From the NCBI GenBank assembly GCA_947492825.1, contig CANLNT010000001.1:2046001-2110000 (forward strand): a stretch of DNA of 64,000 nt, in the 5' to 3' direction. The stretch comes from an uncultured Paracoccaceae bacterium. GTDB lineage: Bacteria; Pseudomonadota; Alphaproteobacteria; Rhodobacterales; Rhodobacteraceae. A program made the position numbers and the translations under genes. This document shows positions 1-7,735 of this stretch, one piece after another (position 1 is the first letter of the stretch; every line of letters begins with the position of its first letter). A model generated the notes under the pieces. The model saw only the letters and a program-made list of their open reading frames with translations. It did not search any database and was not told the DNA's origin.

Positions 1-456
1 AGCGTTGGCCCCGAACAGACGGCCCAGCGCGCGGGACAGCGGATGCGGCGTGTCGAGCGGTGTGGGGGTCATCGCCGCCTCGACCTCTGCAAAGGCGAGT
101 TCGACGTCGGCCCAGCCCCAGCCCGGCACGTTCCATGCGTCAAAATCCGCAGGCTGTCCGCGAAACCAGACCATCGAGTTGATCGACCCTGACCCGCCCA
201 ACATACGGCCACGCGGGATGGTGATCTGTCGCCCGCCCAGCGCCTGTTGCGGTGCGGATTTCAAGCGCCAGTCGCGGCGCGAGCCCATCAGCCAGATCAG
301 GCCAAAGGGCATTTTGACAAAGGGGTGCGCATCCGATGGGCCCGCCTCGACCACAGCGATGCGGCCCACGCCCGCGCGGGCCAGCCCGGCGGCAACCGCA
401 CATCCCGCAGAGCCTGCACCGACGACAATCACATCATATGCACCGGTGGTTGGCAT
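1..456 (-). CDS. GMC-family FAD oxidoreductase, N-terminal 152 residues (C-terminus beyond left edge)
   Basis: Reading from the ATG at 456 leftwards the frame stays open to base 1. The start MPTTGAYDVIVVGAGSAGC is the Rossmann dinucleotide fold for the ADP part of FAD (GAGSAG), and residues around 80-95 (GRMLGGSGSINSM) are the typical GMC family signature. Family members such as choline or glucose dehydrogenases are 530-560 residues, so about three quarters is missing. GMC enzymes oxidise alcohols or sugars using FAD. The gene starts 3 bp after the stop of the ABC ATPase gene on the same strand, so the two are almost surely co-transcribed, and the enzyme may act on the imported substrate. The actual substrate cannot be read from this fragment. 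Confidence 0.9.
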   Translation of the reverse strand, partial: MPTTGAYDVIVVGAGSAGCAVAAGLARAGVGRIAVVEAGPSDAHPFVKMPFGLIWLMGSRRDWRLKSAPQQALGGRQITIPRGRMLGGSGSINSMVWFRGQPADFDAWNVPGWGWADVELAFAEVEAAMTPTPLDTPHPLSRALGRLFGANA

Positions 457-459
457 GAA

Positions 460-1503
460 CTACAGACGCTCGCCGCTTTCGCGATCAAACAGGTGGCAGA
501 TGTCGGCGGGGATCGTGGCGCTGACGGGGTCACCGATTTCGACGCGGTAGTCCTTGCCCGATTTCACCGACAGGATCGTGCCGCCTGCGCGCATTGTGAC
601 CATCGTCGCCTCGCCCAACAGCTCCAGCGAATAGACGGTGGAATTGGCATTGCCTTCGCCATCTGCAACAGTTGCATCTTCGGCCCGGAATCCAAGGGTC
701 ACGGGGCCATTGTGGCGGCTTTCGAGGCCGCTGATGGCGACCTTGTCGGCGGTGAAGGTACCGTTTTCCAAGGTGCCGTCGATCAGGTTCATGGCGGGCG
801 AGCCGATAAAGCCCGCCACAAAGGTATTGGCCGGGTTGTCGTAGATTTCGGTGGGGCTGCCGACCTGCTGGACCATGCCCTTGTTCATCACGACAACGCG
901 GTCGGCGAGCGTCATCGCCTCGATCTGGTCGTGGGTCACGTAGATGGTTGTGGTCTTCAGCTCGTGGCTGAGGTTCTTGATCTGCGCGCGGGTCGACACG
1001 CGCAGTTTGGCGTCGAGGTTCGACAGCGGCTCGTCCATCAGAAACACATTGGGTTCGCGCACCACCGCGCGGGCGAGCGCAACGCGCTGACGCTGGCCGC
1101 CCGAAAGCTCTGCCGGTTTGCGGTGCAGAAATTCGTCGAGTTCCACCATCGCAGAGGCACGTTTGACCAACGTATCATGATCGCCCCCCACCTTGCGCAC
1201 CTTCAGTGGAAAGCGGATGTTTTCGTAGACATTCATGTTGGGGTAAAGTGCGTAGCTTTGGAACACCATCGCCACGTCCCGGTCCTTCGGGTCCAGATCG
1301 TTGATCCGCTTGCCATCGACCAGAATGTCGCCGCCGCTGGCATCTTCCAGCCCCGCAATCATCCGCATCGTCGTTGTCTTGCCACAGCCCGACGGCCCCA
1401 GCAGAACAAGAAATTCTTGATCCGCGATGGTCAGGTTGAAATCATGGACGCCAATAAATGACCCCCAGCGCTTTGTGACATTGCGCAGCTCAATTTGCGC
1501 CAT
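460..1503 (-). CDS. Carbohydrate ABC transporter ATP-binding protein (UgpC/MsmK type)
   Basis: Predicted 347-residue nucleotide-binding subunit. It has the Walker A GPSGCGKTT near residue 38, the ABC signature LSGGQRQR, Walker B VFLMDEP, the switch histidine (YVTHDQIEAM) and a C-terminal TOBE/OB region after residue 235, as in MalK/UgpC importers of sugars or glycerol phosphates. The open frame extends to 1533 (TTG-like extension MQTYANLGAI), but the ATG at 1503 gives the conserved start MAQIELRN and is preceded by a GGGGGCG Shine-Dalgarno-like run, so I choose 1503. It is transcribed divergently from the binding protein and permease genes, with two palindromes in the shared control region, and is followed after 3 bp by the GMC oxidoreductase. 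Confidence 0.95.
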   Translation of the reverse strand: MAQIELRNVTKRWGSFIGVHDFNLTIADQEFLVLLGPSGCGKTTTMRMIAGLEDASGGDILVDGKRINDLDPKDRDVAMVFQSYALYPNMNVYENIRFPLKVRKVGGDHDTLVKRASAMVELDEFLHRKPAELSGGQRQRVALARAVVREPNVFLMDEPLSNLDAKLRVSTRAQIKNLSHELKTTTIYVTHDQIEAMTLADRVVVMNKGMVQQVGSPTEIYDNPANTFVAGFIGSPAMNLIDGTLENGTFTADKVAISGLESRHNGPVTLGFRAEDATVADGEGNANSTVYSLELLGEATMVTMRAGGTILSVKSGKDYRVEIGDPVSATIPADICHLFDRESGERL

Positions 1504-1516
1504 GATCGCCCCCAGA

Positions 1517-1534
1517 TTTGCATACGTTTGCAAA
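1517..1534. promoter_or_regulatory. LacI-family-like operator, copy 1
   Basis: TTTGCATACGTTTGCAAA is an 18-bp palindrome centred on ACGT with only one mismatched arm position. The TGCA..ACG..TGCA core resembles operators of LacI/PurR-type repressors. It lies 14 bp upstream of the ATPase start codon, where a bound repressor would block the minus-strand transcript. The regulator gene itself is not in the window. Confidence 0.6.
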
Positions 1535-1638
1535 CTGTGGACCGAGTCGCAAAACCGATCAAGCCCTAAAGTAATATGACAAAATATTTCCGCCCCGGCG
1601 CGAATTCTTCTTGCGCGGCGCAGGTCTGTGGCGGTTTA

Positions 1639-1656
1639 CTTGCAAGCGTATGCAAG
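1639..1656. promoter_or_regulatory. LacI-family-like operator, copy 2
   Basis: CTTGCAAGCGTATGCAAG has perfect arms CTTGCA/TGCAAG around a six-base centre with the CG step expected of LacI-type operators; the flanking A and T extend it to 20 bp (1638-1657). Its centre lies 122 bp from that of copy 1, inside the same divergent intergenic region, so cooperative binding or looping over both promoters is plausible. Confidence 0.6.
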
Positions 1657-1760
1657 TGGTCGAGCGATTCGTGCGCCCGCCATGCGCACGCCAGCGGCAG
1701 CAGATGCCGCGCTGCACAATCCGCGCAAAGCGGGACAAGAGAAAACCGGGAGTGATGAAC

Positions 1761-3008
1761 ATGAATATGATGAAAACAGCCCTGATGGGCACGGCAATGG
1801 CCGTGTTGGGCGGCACATCGGCCCTTGCCGCAGGTCACGGATGTGACGTCAGCGAAGGCAGGATCAACATCGTCGGGAACGAATTCCCTGCGATCCAGTC
1901 CGTGGCTGCCGCCGCGCTGGCCTGTGCCAATGGCATCGAGGCTGAAGCCAACCTGACCGCCGACCACCAGAAGATCAATCTGGCCGGTATGCAGGGCAAT
2001 CCGGCGGAATACACCTCTGCCATTATCGCCAACTCGTCCATCGTGGCGCTGATCAACGAAGACGTGATCCGCCCGCTGGATGATCTGGTGGCTGAATATG
2101 GTCAGGACATTCCCGCGCGCCAGCTGATCACCATTGATGGTCAAGTGATGGCTGTGGCCTTTATGGCGAACGCACAGCATCTTGTGTACCGCCGCGACGT
2201 GCTTGAGCAGATTGGCATGGATGTACCGACCTCTTACGAAGAGGTTCTCGCCGCAGCCGAGAAGATCCGCGCCGAAGGCATCATGGAAAACCCGGTGGGT
2301 GGTGCTTATGCCGCGGGTTGGAACCTGGCCGAGGAATTCGTGAACATGTATCTGGGCGCAGGCGGCGCGTTCTTTGAGCCCGGCACCGCCAACGTCAGCA
2401 TCAACAACGCACAGGGTATCCTGGCGCTTGAGACGATGAAGGCGCTGACCGAATACATGAACCCCGACTTCCTGACCCATGACAGCAACGCGACATCTGC
2501 GGAATGGGAAGCAGGCAACGTGGCACTCATGAACATGTGGGGCAGCCGGACCGGCGTTCTGATGGACGACGAAGGCTCTGCCATGGAAGTCTATTCCAAT
2601 ACTGTCGCCGGTGGCCCGCTGACCGTGGGTGACAGCGGCGTCGCCGCTTCAACGCTGTGGTGGGACGGTTGGACCGTCGCCAAGAACATCAGCGACGCAG
2701 AAGCTGCCGCAACGTTTCAGGCGCTGGCACACGCAACCTCGCCTGCGCTGCTGAACGACGAAACCATGTCACAGGCGGTCTGGCTGATGGACGGGTTCCA
2801 GGCGCAGCCGGTCAACGAAGGCGTGCTGGCCACTGTGGCCGCAGGTGCTAACCCCTATCCGATGTTGCCGTTTATGGGTCTGCTGCACACCGCACTGGGT
2901 GACAACCTGGCTGACTATCTGCAGGGCAACGAATCTGCCGAGCAGGCACTGGCAGATGTCGAAGCGGCTTACACCACAGCCGCAACCGAGCAGGGCTTTC
3001 TGCAGTAA
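1761..3008 (+). CDS. Extracellular solute-binding protein, family 1 (ABC importer)
   Basis: Periplasmic binding protein of about 415 residues. The N-terminus MNMMKTALMGTAMAVLGGTSALAAG is a signal peptide with an Ala-X-Ala cleavage site, so the mature protein starts near residue 25. The rest has the mixed alpha/beta layout of family 1 sugar-binding proteins (for example the INIVGNEFPAIQSVAAA opening and the WWDGWTVAKN segment). Two starts are possible: ATG 1755 lies too close to the GGGAG at 1748-1752, while ATG 1761 is 8 bases away, so I choose 1761. The permease genes follow on the same strand. The ligand is unknown; sugars, polyols and glycerol derivatives are all possible for this family. 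Confidence 0.93.
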   Translation: MNMMKTALMGTAMAVLGGTSALAAGHGCDVSEGRINIVGNEFPAIQSVAAAALACANGIEAEANLTADHQKINLAGMQGNPAEYTSAIIANSSIVALINEDVIRPLDDLVAEYGQDIPARQLITIDGQVMAVAFMANAQHLVYRRDVLEQIGMDVPTSYEEVLAAAEKIRAEGIMENPVGGAYAAGWNLAEEFVNMYLGAGGAFFEPGTANVSINNAQGILALETMKALTEYMNPDFLTHDSNATSAEWEAGNVALMNMWGSRTGVLMDDEGSAMEVYSNTVAGGPLTVGDSGVAASTLWWDGWTVAKNISDAEAAATFQALAHATSPALLNDETMSQAVWLMDGFQAQPVNEGVLATVAAGANPYPMLPFMGLLHTALGDNLADYLQGNESAEQALADVEAAYTTAATEQGFLQ

Positions 3009-3062
3009 ACTAACTTGGGAAGGGCGTTCGCGCCCTTCCCGATCCAATTTGGGGGCATTGTC

Positions 3063-4088
3063 ATGAAGCACGGCACATTCTTTTGGTTTGTTCTGCCATC
3101 CGCAGTTCTGATGCTGCTTTTCATCGCACTGCCCATCGTTTCGGTCGTCACGCAATCGCTCTATGCTGCGCATGAACAAGTCATCGAGACGGTCGAAAAC
3201 TGTGGCCCGTTTGGCTGCACCGAAAGCACCGCCGTTAATCAAGAGGCGACGCAGGCCCTGAAAGAGGCAGAGCCGCTGGGCCGCTTTGTGGGCACCGAAA
3301 TCTACACCGACCGTAACCACCTTGCCTTTGCCGAAGTGGGCGGGGCTTGGCGCGAGGCGGACGCCTTGCCCGACTTTGGTGCGGCGCTCATGAACCTGCC
3401 GTTCTATCGGGCGATGGCGTTCACGTTGACCTATACGTTCATTGTCACGCCACTGACGATCATCGCAGGTTTCATGATTGCGCTGGCGGTCAATTCGGTC
3501 GCGCGTTTCTTAAAGGGGCCAACGATCTTTCTGTCGCTGCTGCCGATGGTCGTAACACCGATTGTGGGCGGGTTGATCCTGTTCTGGATGGTGGATGCGC
3601 GCGGCGTTTTGGGGGCTGCCTTGCAATGGCTGACAGACGATCCGGGCCTGTCGGTCAAGGCCGACACCACGCTGACCTGGATCATGCTGATGGTCTATGG
3701 CGTCTGGCATTCGGCGCCGTTTGCATTTGTCGTTTATTACGCCGGTCTGCAGACCGTGAACCAGGACACGATCGAGGCCGCCTTGATTGACGGCGCCAGC
3801 CGATGGGAGCGGATCCGCTATGTTGTGATCCCGCATCTGTTCCCGCTGACCACTTTCATCGCGCTGATCCAACTGATGGACAATTTCCGGGTATTTGAGC
3901 CGCTGGTCAGTTTTCAGGCACAGGCCCACGCGCAGTCGCTGTCCTATTTCATTTTCAGCGATCTGGGGGGCGAGACCCGTCTGTTGTCCTCTGCCGCAGC
4001 CACATCCGTGCTGACCATTTTGGGTGTCGCGCTGCTCTTGTCACCGGTGCTGGTGCGCACCTATCGCGACTTTACCCCGAGGACATAA
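3063..4088 (+). CDS. ABC transporter permease, MalF/UgpA type
   Basis: Inner-membrane subunit of 341 residues with six hydrophobic helices and the binding-protein-dependent permease loop EAALIDGASRWERIRYVVIPHL (EAA motif) that contacts the ATPase. ATG 3063 is chosen because the upstream part of the open frame is not hydrophobic and TTGGGGGC precedes this ATG. An unusual periplasmic insert of about 85 residues sits between helices 1 and 2. It contains a cysteine pair CGPFGC near residues 46-51, absent from most members I know. The gene lies 54 bp after the binding protein and one base before the second permease. Confidence 0.93.
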   Translation: MKHGTFFWFVLPSAVLMLLFIALPIVSVVTQSLYAAHEQVIETVENCGPFGCTESTAVNQEATQALKEAEPLGRFVGTEIYTDRNHLAFAEVGGAWREADALPDFGAALMNLPFYRAMAFTLTYTFIVTPLTIIAGFMIALAVNSVARFLKGPTIFLSLLPMVVTPIVGGLILFWMVDARGVLGAALQWLTDDPGLSVKADTTLTWIMLMVYGVWHSAPFAFVVYYAGLQTVNQDTIEAALIDGASRWERIRYVVIPHLFPLTTFIALIQLMDNFRVFEPLVSFQAQAHAQSLSYFIFSDLGGETRLLSSAAATSVLTILGVALLLSPVLVRTYRDFTPRT

Positions 4089-4089
4089 A

Positions 4090-4971
4090 ATGAGTAGCAA
4101 AGCCACTTCGCGCCCCCTACCGGTTGTTGTCCTTGCCACGCTGTTTCTGCTGCTGTGGCTGGTGATTGCGGCGTTTCCGTTCCTGTGGACTGCATGGGGC
4201 AGCTTTAAGGTCGAGGGGGATTTCTTTTCCAAGGCCGACTGGCTGAACGCGATTGTCGGGCCTTTGACCTCCGCAGAGACCGGCGGGGCCTTTACCGGCG
4301 ATGGCTACTACGGCGCATGGGTGCAGGAAGAATTCTGGCGTGCGGCGTTGAACACGGTGATTGTCTGTGTCTGCGTGGTGTCCATCTCTTTGACCTGCGG
4401 CACCTTGGGCGGCTATGCGCTGGCGCGATCGGGGTTCCGCTATGCGTTCTGGTTTCTGTTCTTTGCGCTGATCTTCCGCGCGATGCCGCCGATAACGCTT
4501 GTCTCTGGCTATTTGCTGCCGTTCTTTGAGTGGAACCTTTGGGGCCACCTTTACACCACGATCATCGTGCTGGTGGCGATCAACCAACCGTTCACGCTGT
4601 GGATGCTGCATTCGTTCTTCAAGAACATCCCAGCTGATCTGGACGAAAGTGCCATGGTTGACGGCTGCACCCGGTTTCAGGCGTTCCGACATGTGATCAT
4701 CCCGGTCATGTGGCCCGGTGTGATCACCACCGGGCTGTTCAGCTTTCTGCTCGCGTATAACGATTTCGCGGTGACCACGATGCTGCTGACCAAGGAAAAC
4801 CAGACGATGGTGCCCAAGATCGTCAGCTTCCTTGGCACCACGCAGACCAAGGGTAACGTGATGTTCGCGGTGGCCGCCGCGGTGTCGATCACAGCCCCCT
4901 TGTTCGTGATGATCATGTTCTTCCAGCGTCAAATCGTGTCTGGTCTGACCGCAGGTGCAGTCAAAGGCTAA
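4090..4971 (+). CDS. ABC transporter permease, MalG/UgpE type
   Basis: Second membrane subunit, 293 residues, starting MSSKATSRPLP. It has six predicted helices and the EAA-type loop DESAMVDGCTRFQAFRHVIIPVMWPG, which matches MalG-like carbohydrate permeases. The start codon is one base after the stop of the first permease, so translation is probably coupled. The pair would form the heterodimeric channel, with the divergently encoded ATPase below and the binding protein above. The open frame reaches back to 4024, but that part lies inside the previous gene. Confidence 0.94.
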   Translation: MSSKATSRPLPVVVLATLFLLLWLVIAAFPFLWTAWGSFKVEGDFFSKADWLNAIVGPLTSAETGGAFTGDGYYGAWVQEEFWRAALNTVIVCVCVVSISLTCGTLGGYALARSGFRYAFWFLFFALIFRAMPPITLVSGYLLPFFEWNLWGHLYTTIIVLVAINQPFTLWMLHSFFKNIPADLDESAMVDGCTRFQAFRHVIIPVMWPGVITTGLFSFLLAYNDFAVTTMLLTKENQTMVPKIVSFLGTTQTKGNVMFAVAAAVSITAPLFVMIMFFQRQIVSGLTAGAVKG

Positions 4972-4974
4972 GAG

Positions 4975-5991
4975 ATGACATTTCAAGACGCGAAGGCCAT
5001 TGTGCTGGCGCATTACGATGCGCTGGCTGCGGCCACACCCCAGACCGTGGCGGATGTGCTGGCGGCACGCACGAGCCCCGATTGGCATTGGCGCGGGATG
5101 CATCCGTTCTATGAACAGCACGGGGCAAACGCCGTTGCAGAGAGTTTCTGGGCGCCATTCCTGACCGCGATGTCGCGGGTGCAGCGGCGGCCTGACATCT
5201 TTTTTGCGGGCACCAATGTGGCCGCTGGGCGGCCCGGCACATGGGTGGTGTCGATGGGGCATCTGATGGGGCTTTTTGATGCGCCATTTCTGGGCATTCC
5301 GCCCACCGGCAAGATCACCATGCTGCGCTATGCAGAGTTCAACTGCGTTAAGGACGGCAAGATCGTGGAGACCGCGCTGTTTTGCGATCTGATCCACCTG
5401 ATGCATCAGGCGGGGCTGCGCCCCCTGCCCCCGCAGACCGGCCAGCATCTGGTGCAACCGGGGCCGCTGACCCATGACGGCTTACTTTACGACACGCACG
5501 ACCCGGCAGAGGGCATGGCCACGCTGGCGCTGATCGACCGGATGATTGGCGACATTGCTGCCAATTCCAACACCGGGCCGGATTCCAAGCCTCGGGAAAC
5601 CCCGCAGCAAGAATTGGCGCGCTGCTGGCATGACGACATGCTGTGGTGGGGGCCTGACGGGATCGGAGCCACCTATACGATTGACCGCTATATCACCCAG
5701 CACCAGCAGCCATTCCGCAACCACCTGACCAATCGCGTTTTCCACGGCCATCAGGCCAAGCTGGCCGAGGGGTCGTATGGGGGATTTTTCGGCTGGGCGA
5801 ACCTGTCAGTCACGCCGCTGGGCGGCTATATGGGCCTGCCCAAGGGGCCTGCGGCGGATATGCGGGTCGTCGATATCTACAGGCGGGATGGCGAAAAGCT
5901 GGCCGAGAACTGGGTCTTCATCGACATCCTGCACTTTCTGGACATGCAGGGGCTGAATGTGCTGAACCGCTTGAAAGACTTGCAAACTTAG
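4975..5991 (+). CDS. Tandem SnoaL-like (NTF2 fold) protein
   Basis: Cytosolic protein of 338 residues that appears to contain two SnoaL-like/NTF2-like halves, roughly residues 1-155 and 195-335. The repeats share the pattern of an acidic/aromatic helix (WHWRGMHPFYEQ; MLWWGPDGIGATYT), a central G-rich strand and a terminal F-x-D-I/L-h-h motif (FCDLIHLM; FIDILHFLDM). SnoaL proteins are small cyclases, hydrolases or isomerases acting within a cone-shaped pocket. The gene starts 3 bp after the second permease and ends the operon, so it probably acts on the imported compound or its first product. The reaction is unknown. Confidence 0.8.
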   Translation: MTFQDAKAIVLAHYDALAAATPQTVADVLAARTSPDWHWRGMHPFYEQHGANAVAESFWAPFLTAMSRVQRRPDIFFAGTNVAAGRPGTWVVSMGHLMGLFDAPFLGIPPTGKITMLRYAEFNCVKDGKIVETALFCDLIHLMHQAGLRPLPPQTGQHLVQPGPLTHDGLLYDTHDPAEGMATLALIDRMIGDIAANSNTGPDSKPRETPQQELARCWHDDMLWWGPDGIGATYTIDRYITQHQQPFRNHLTNRVFHGHQAKLAEGSYGGFFGWANLSVTPLGGYMGLPKGPAADMRVVDIYRRDGEKLAENWVFIDILHFLDMQGLNVLNRLKDLQT

Positions 5992-6104
5992 CCCACGCAA
6001 TTTGGCGGAATTTATGCTATGGTCGTAGCACGAAGCTTGTCTGCCAGACTTCACAGACTGGATGATAATTTTGCATGCCGAGCCTGCGCATGAGATGCTT
6101 CCAC

Positions 6105-6134
6105 AAGGCCGCCCCGGACGCGAGGCGGCCTTTG
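6105..6134 (+). terminator. Rho-independent terminator of the importer operon
   Basis: AAGGCCGCC and GGCGGCCTT form a perfect 9-bp stem around a 10-base loop, followed by TTTGTT. It lies 114 bp after the SnoaL gene and just before the convergent hydrolase stop. Confidence 0.8.
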
Positions 6135-6135
6135 T

Positions 6136-7041
6136 TCAGGGGATCAGCGGGTCCTCACCTTCCGCAAATTGCAGCATGTCGCGGAACACATCGGGCCGGG
6201 TGAAGAACAGCAGATGCCCCTGCCCCGGATAGCCGTAAACCGGCACGCCGCCGATTTGGGCGGCAAAGGCGGTGGTCTGTGCGGTTGAAAAGACCGGATC
6301 ATTGAGACCGATGAAAAACGCCGTATCCACGCCGGTCAGGTCCAGCTCAGCGGGCAGTTCCCAGCCGGGCAAGGCCAGCGCGTGGGCAATGGCGATCTGC
6401 GGGTTCAGCTTGACGTAGATCTTTTCGCCCTCGGCGATTTTTTGCGCCAGCGGCGCAGCCAGTTGCGGATTATCGAGCGCATCCGGCCCGAATAAAAGCC
6501 CCGACCAGTAGCGTTTCCAGATGTCCGCCTTGCGCACCGATTTGGTAGCAACCACGGCGCGCAGGATGTCGCGCGCGCCACGCGCGATGGTGCTGACCCC
6601 GCCGCCGTATTCAACCGCTGTGGACATCGCCGCCACATGCACGCGGCGGCCCTTGGTCATGTCGGCTGCCGCTTCCAGCGCGATGAGCCCGCCGGTGGAA
6701 TAGCCCACCAGCGCGATGTCCTTGTCAGGGTAGCTGTTGGCAAAGGCGGTGATGCGGGCAGCAGCAGTCGCGGGGTCAACGTGATGGTCAATCGCCATGC
6801 CATCAAGGCCGGGGTAGCGGTAAAATGCGCGGGCATAACCTGCGTCTTCCCAAAAGCGCGATCCTTCAAAGACATCAATCGACGACAGCGCTCCGGGGAT
6901 AAACACGGCGATCTTGTCCGCACGCGCGACCTCGCCCGCGTCAAACAGCAGCGGATCATCCGCCCCGCTTTTGGCGGTTGGCACATAGCCGCAGGCCGCA
7001 AGGGTCAGCAAACAGGCAAGGCATAGAAGAAGGTGACGCAT
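6136..7041 (-). CDS. Alpha/beta-hydrolase lipoprotein
   Basis: Protein of 301 residues. The start at 7041 gives MRHLLLCLACLLTLAAC, a lipoprotein signal peptide with lipobox LAAC at residues 14-17, so it should be anchored to an envelope membrane. The open frame runs further upstream to 7488, but that part overlaps the neighbouring gene and has no signal. The catalytic triad of the alpha/beta-hydrolase fold is visible: nucleophile in GYSTGG, an Asp in GLNDPVF and His in GQGHLLFF. The substrate is unknown; a serine esterase or lipase is most likely. The next gene on this strand starts about 100 bp upstream, so it may have its own promoter. Confidence 0.85.
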   Translation of the reverse strand: MRHLLLCLACLLTLAACGYVPTAKSGADDPLLFDAGEVARADKIAVFIPGALSSIDVFEGSRFWEDAGYARAFYRYPGLDGMAIDHHVDPATAAARITAFANSYPDKDIALVGYSTGGLIALEAAADMTKGRRVHVAAMSTAVEYGGGVSTIARGARDILRAVVATKSVRKADIWKRYWSGLLFGPDALDNPQLAAPLAQKIAEGEKIYVKLNPQIAIAHALALPGWELPAELDLTGVDTAFFIGLNDPVFSTAQTTAFAAQIGGVPVYGYPGQGHLLFFTRPDVFRDMLQFAEGEDPLIP

Positions 7042-7138
7042 GAGGGCGTTGATCGCCCCCCACCAAAGTGAGGTCAAGGCGGCATAAACACCTGTCGCAA
7101 TCGACCGCTTGAGATGAGGAGACGCCGAAAGGCTGCCG

Positions 7139-7735
7139 CTACGCGGTCGCGTATCCAGCGTCCGTCTTGCCGCGCCGGTCATGGCGCAAGTTGGCGTAAA
7201 GCACGTGATTGCGCCAGCGGCCGTTGATCTGAAGATAGCTTTGCGCAACACCTTCGTATTTGTAGCCGCAAAGTTCCAGCAACCGTCGACTGGCGGTGTT
7301 TTCGGGCAAGCAGCCCGCCTCGATCCGGCTAAGGTCCTGCACTTCGAAGGCATAGTGAACGACCGCTTGAATGGCTTCGCGCATAAAGCCTTGGCGCGCG
7401 TGCGGCTGCCCGATCCAATAGCCGGTTGTGCCGGCCTGTGCCGGGCCGCGGCGGATGTTATCAAGCGTGATCGCACCCAAAAGCGCATCGTCTTCGCGCC
7501 GGATCAAAAATAGTGGCACCGCTGATCCGCTGCTGATCGACCGCTGCGCCCAATAGACCCGGTTGGTAAAGGATTTGCGGCTAAGGTGGTCAGAAGCCCA
7601 TGACGGTTCCCACGGGGTCAGAAAATCCCGGCTGGCATCCCGCAGCGCGGCCCAGGCGCGAAAGTCGCTGTGCTGGGGCGGGCGCAGCGTCATGCGCTCT
7701 GTTTCCAGCCGCAGTTTCCGCCCCCGACCCAACAT
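7139..7735 (-). CDS. GNAT N-acetyltransferase, RimJ/RimL type
   Basis: 198 residues with the GNAT fold: the opening LETERMTLRPPQHSDF, the strand GTTGYWIGQPHARQGFMREAI that binds the acetyl-CoA pyrophosphate, and the later N-T-A-S-R-R-L-L-E-L-C-G-Y segment are typical of RimJ-like enzymes that acetylate protein alpha-amino groups. Its ATG overlaps the TAA of the M16 peptidase gene by one base (TAATG), so it is translationally coupled to it. The biological target is not predictable. It is the last gene of the thrC-peptidase run. Confidence 0.88.
   Translation of the reverse strand: MLGRGRKLRLETERMTLRPPQHSDFRAWAALRDASRDFLTPWEPSWASDHLSRKSFTNRVYWAQRSISSGSAVPLFLIRREDDALLGAITLDNIRRGPAQAGTTGYWIGQPHARQGFMREAIQAVVHYAFEVQDLSRIEAGCLPENTASRRLLELCGYKYEGVAQSYLQINGRWRNHVLYANLRHDRRGKTDAGYATA

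Noticed and set aside
4117-5475. 452-codon minus-strand open frame opposite the second permease and SnoaL genes
   Set aside because: Spans two genuine genes on the other strand and is rich in His, Arg and Gln, typical of a high-GC antisense frame.
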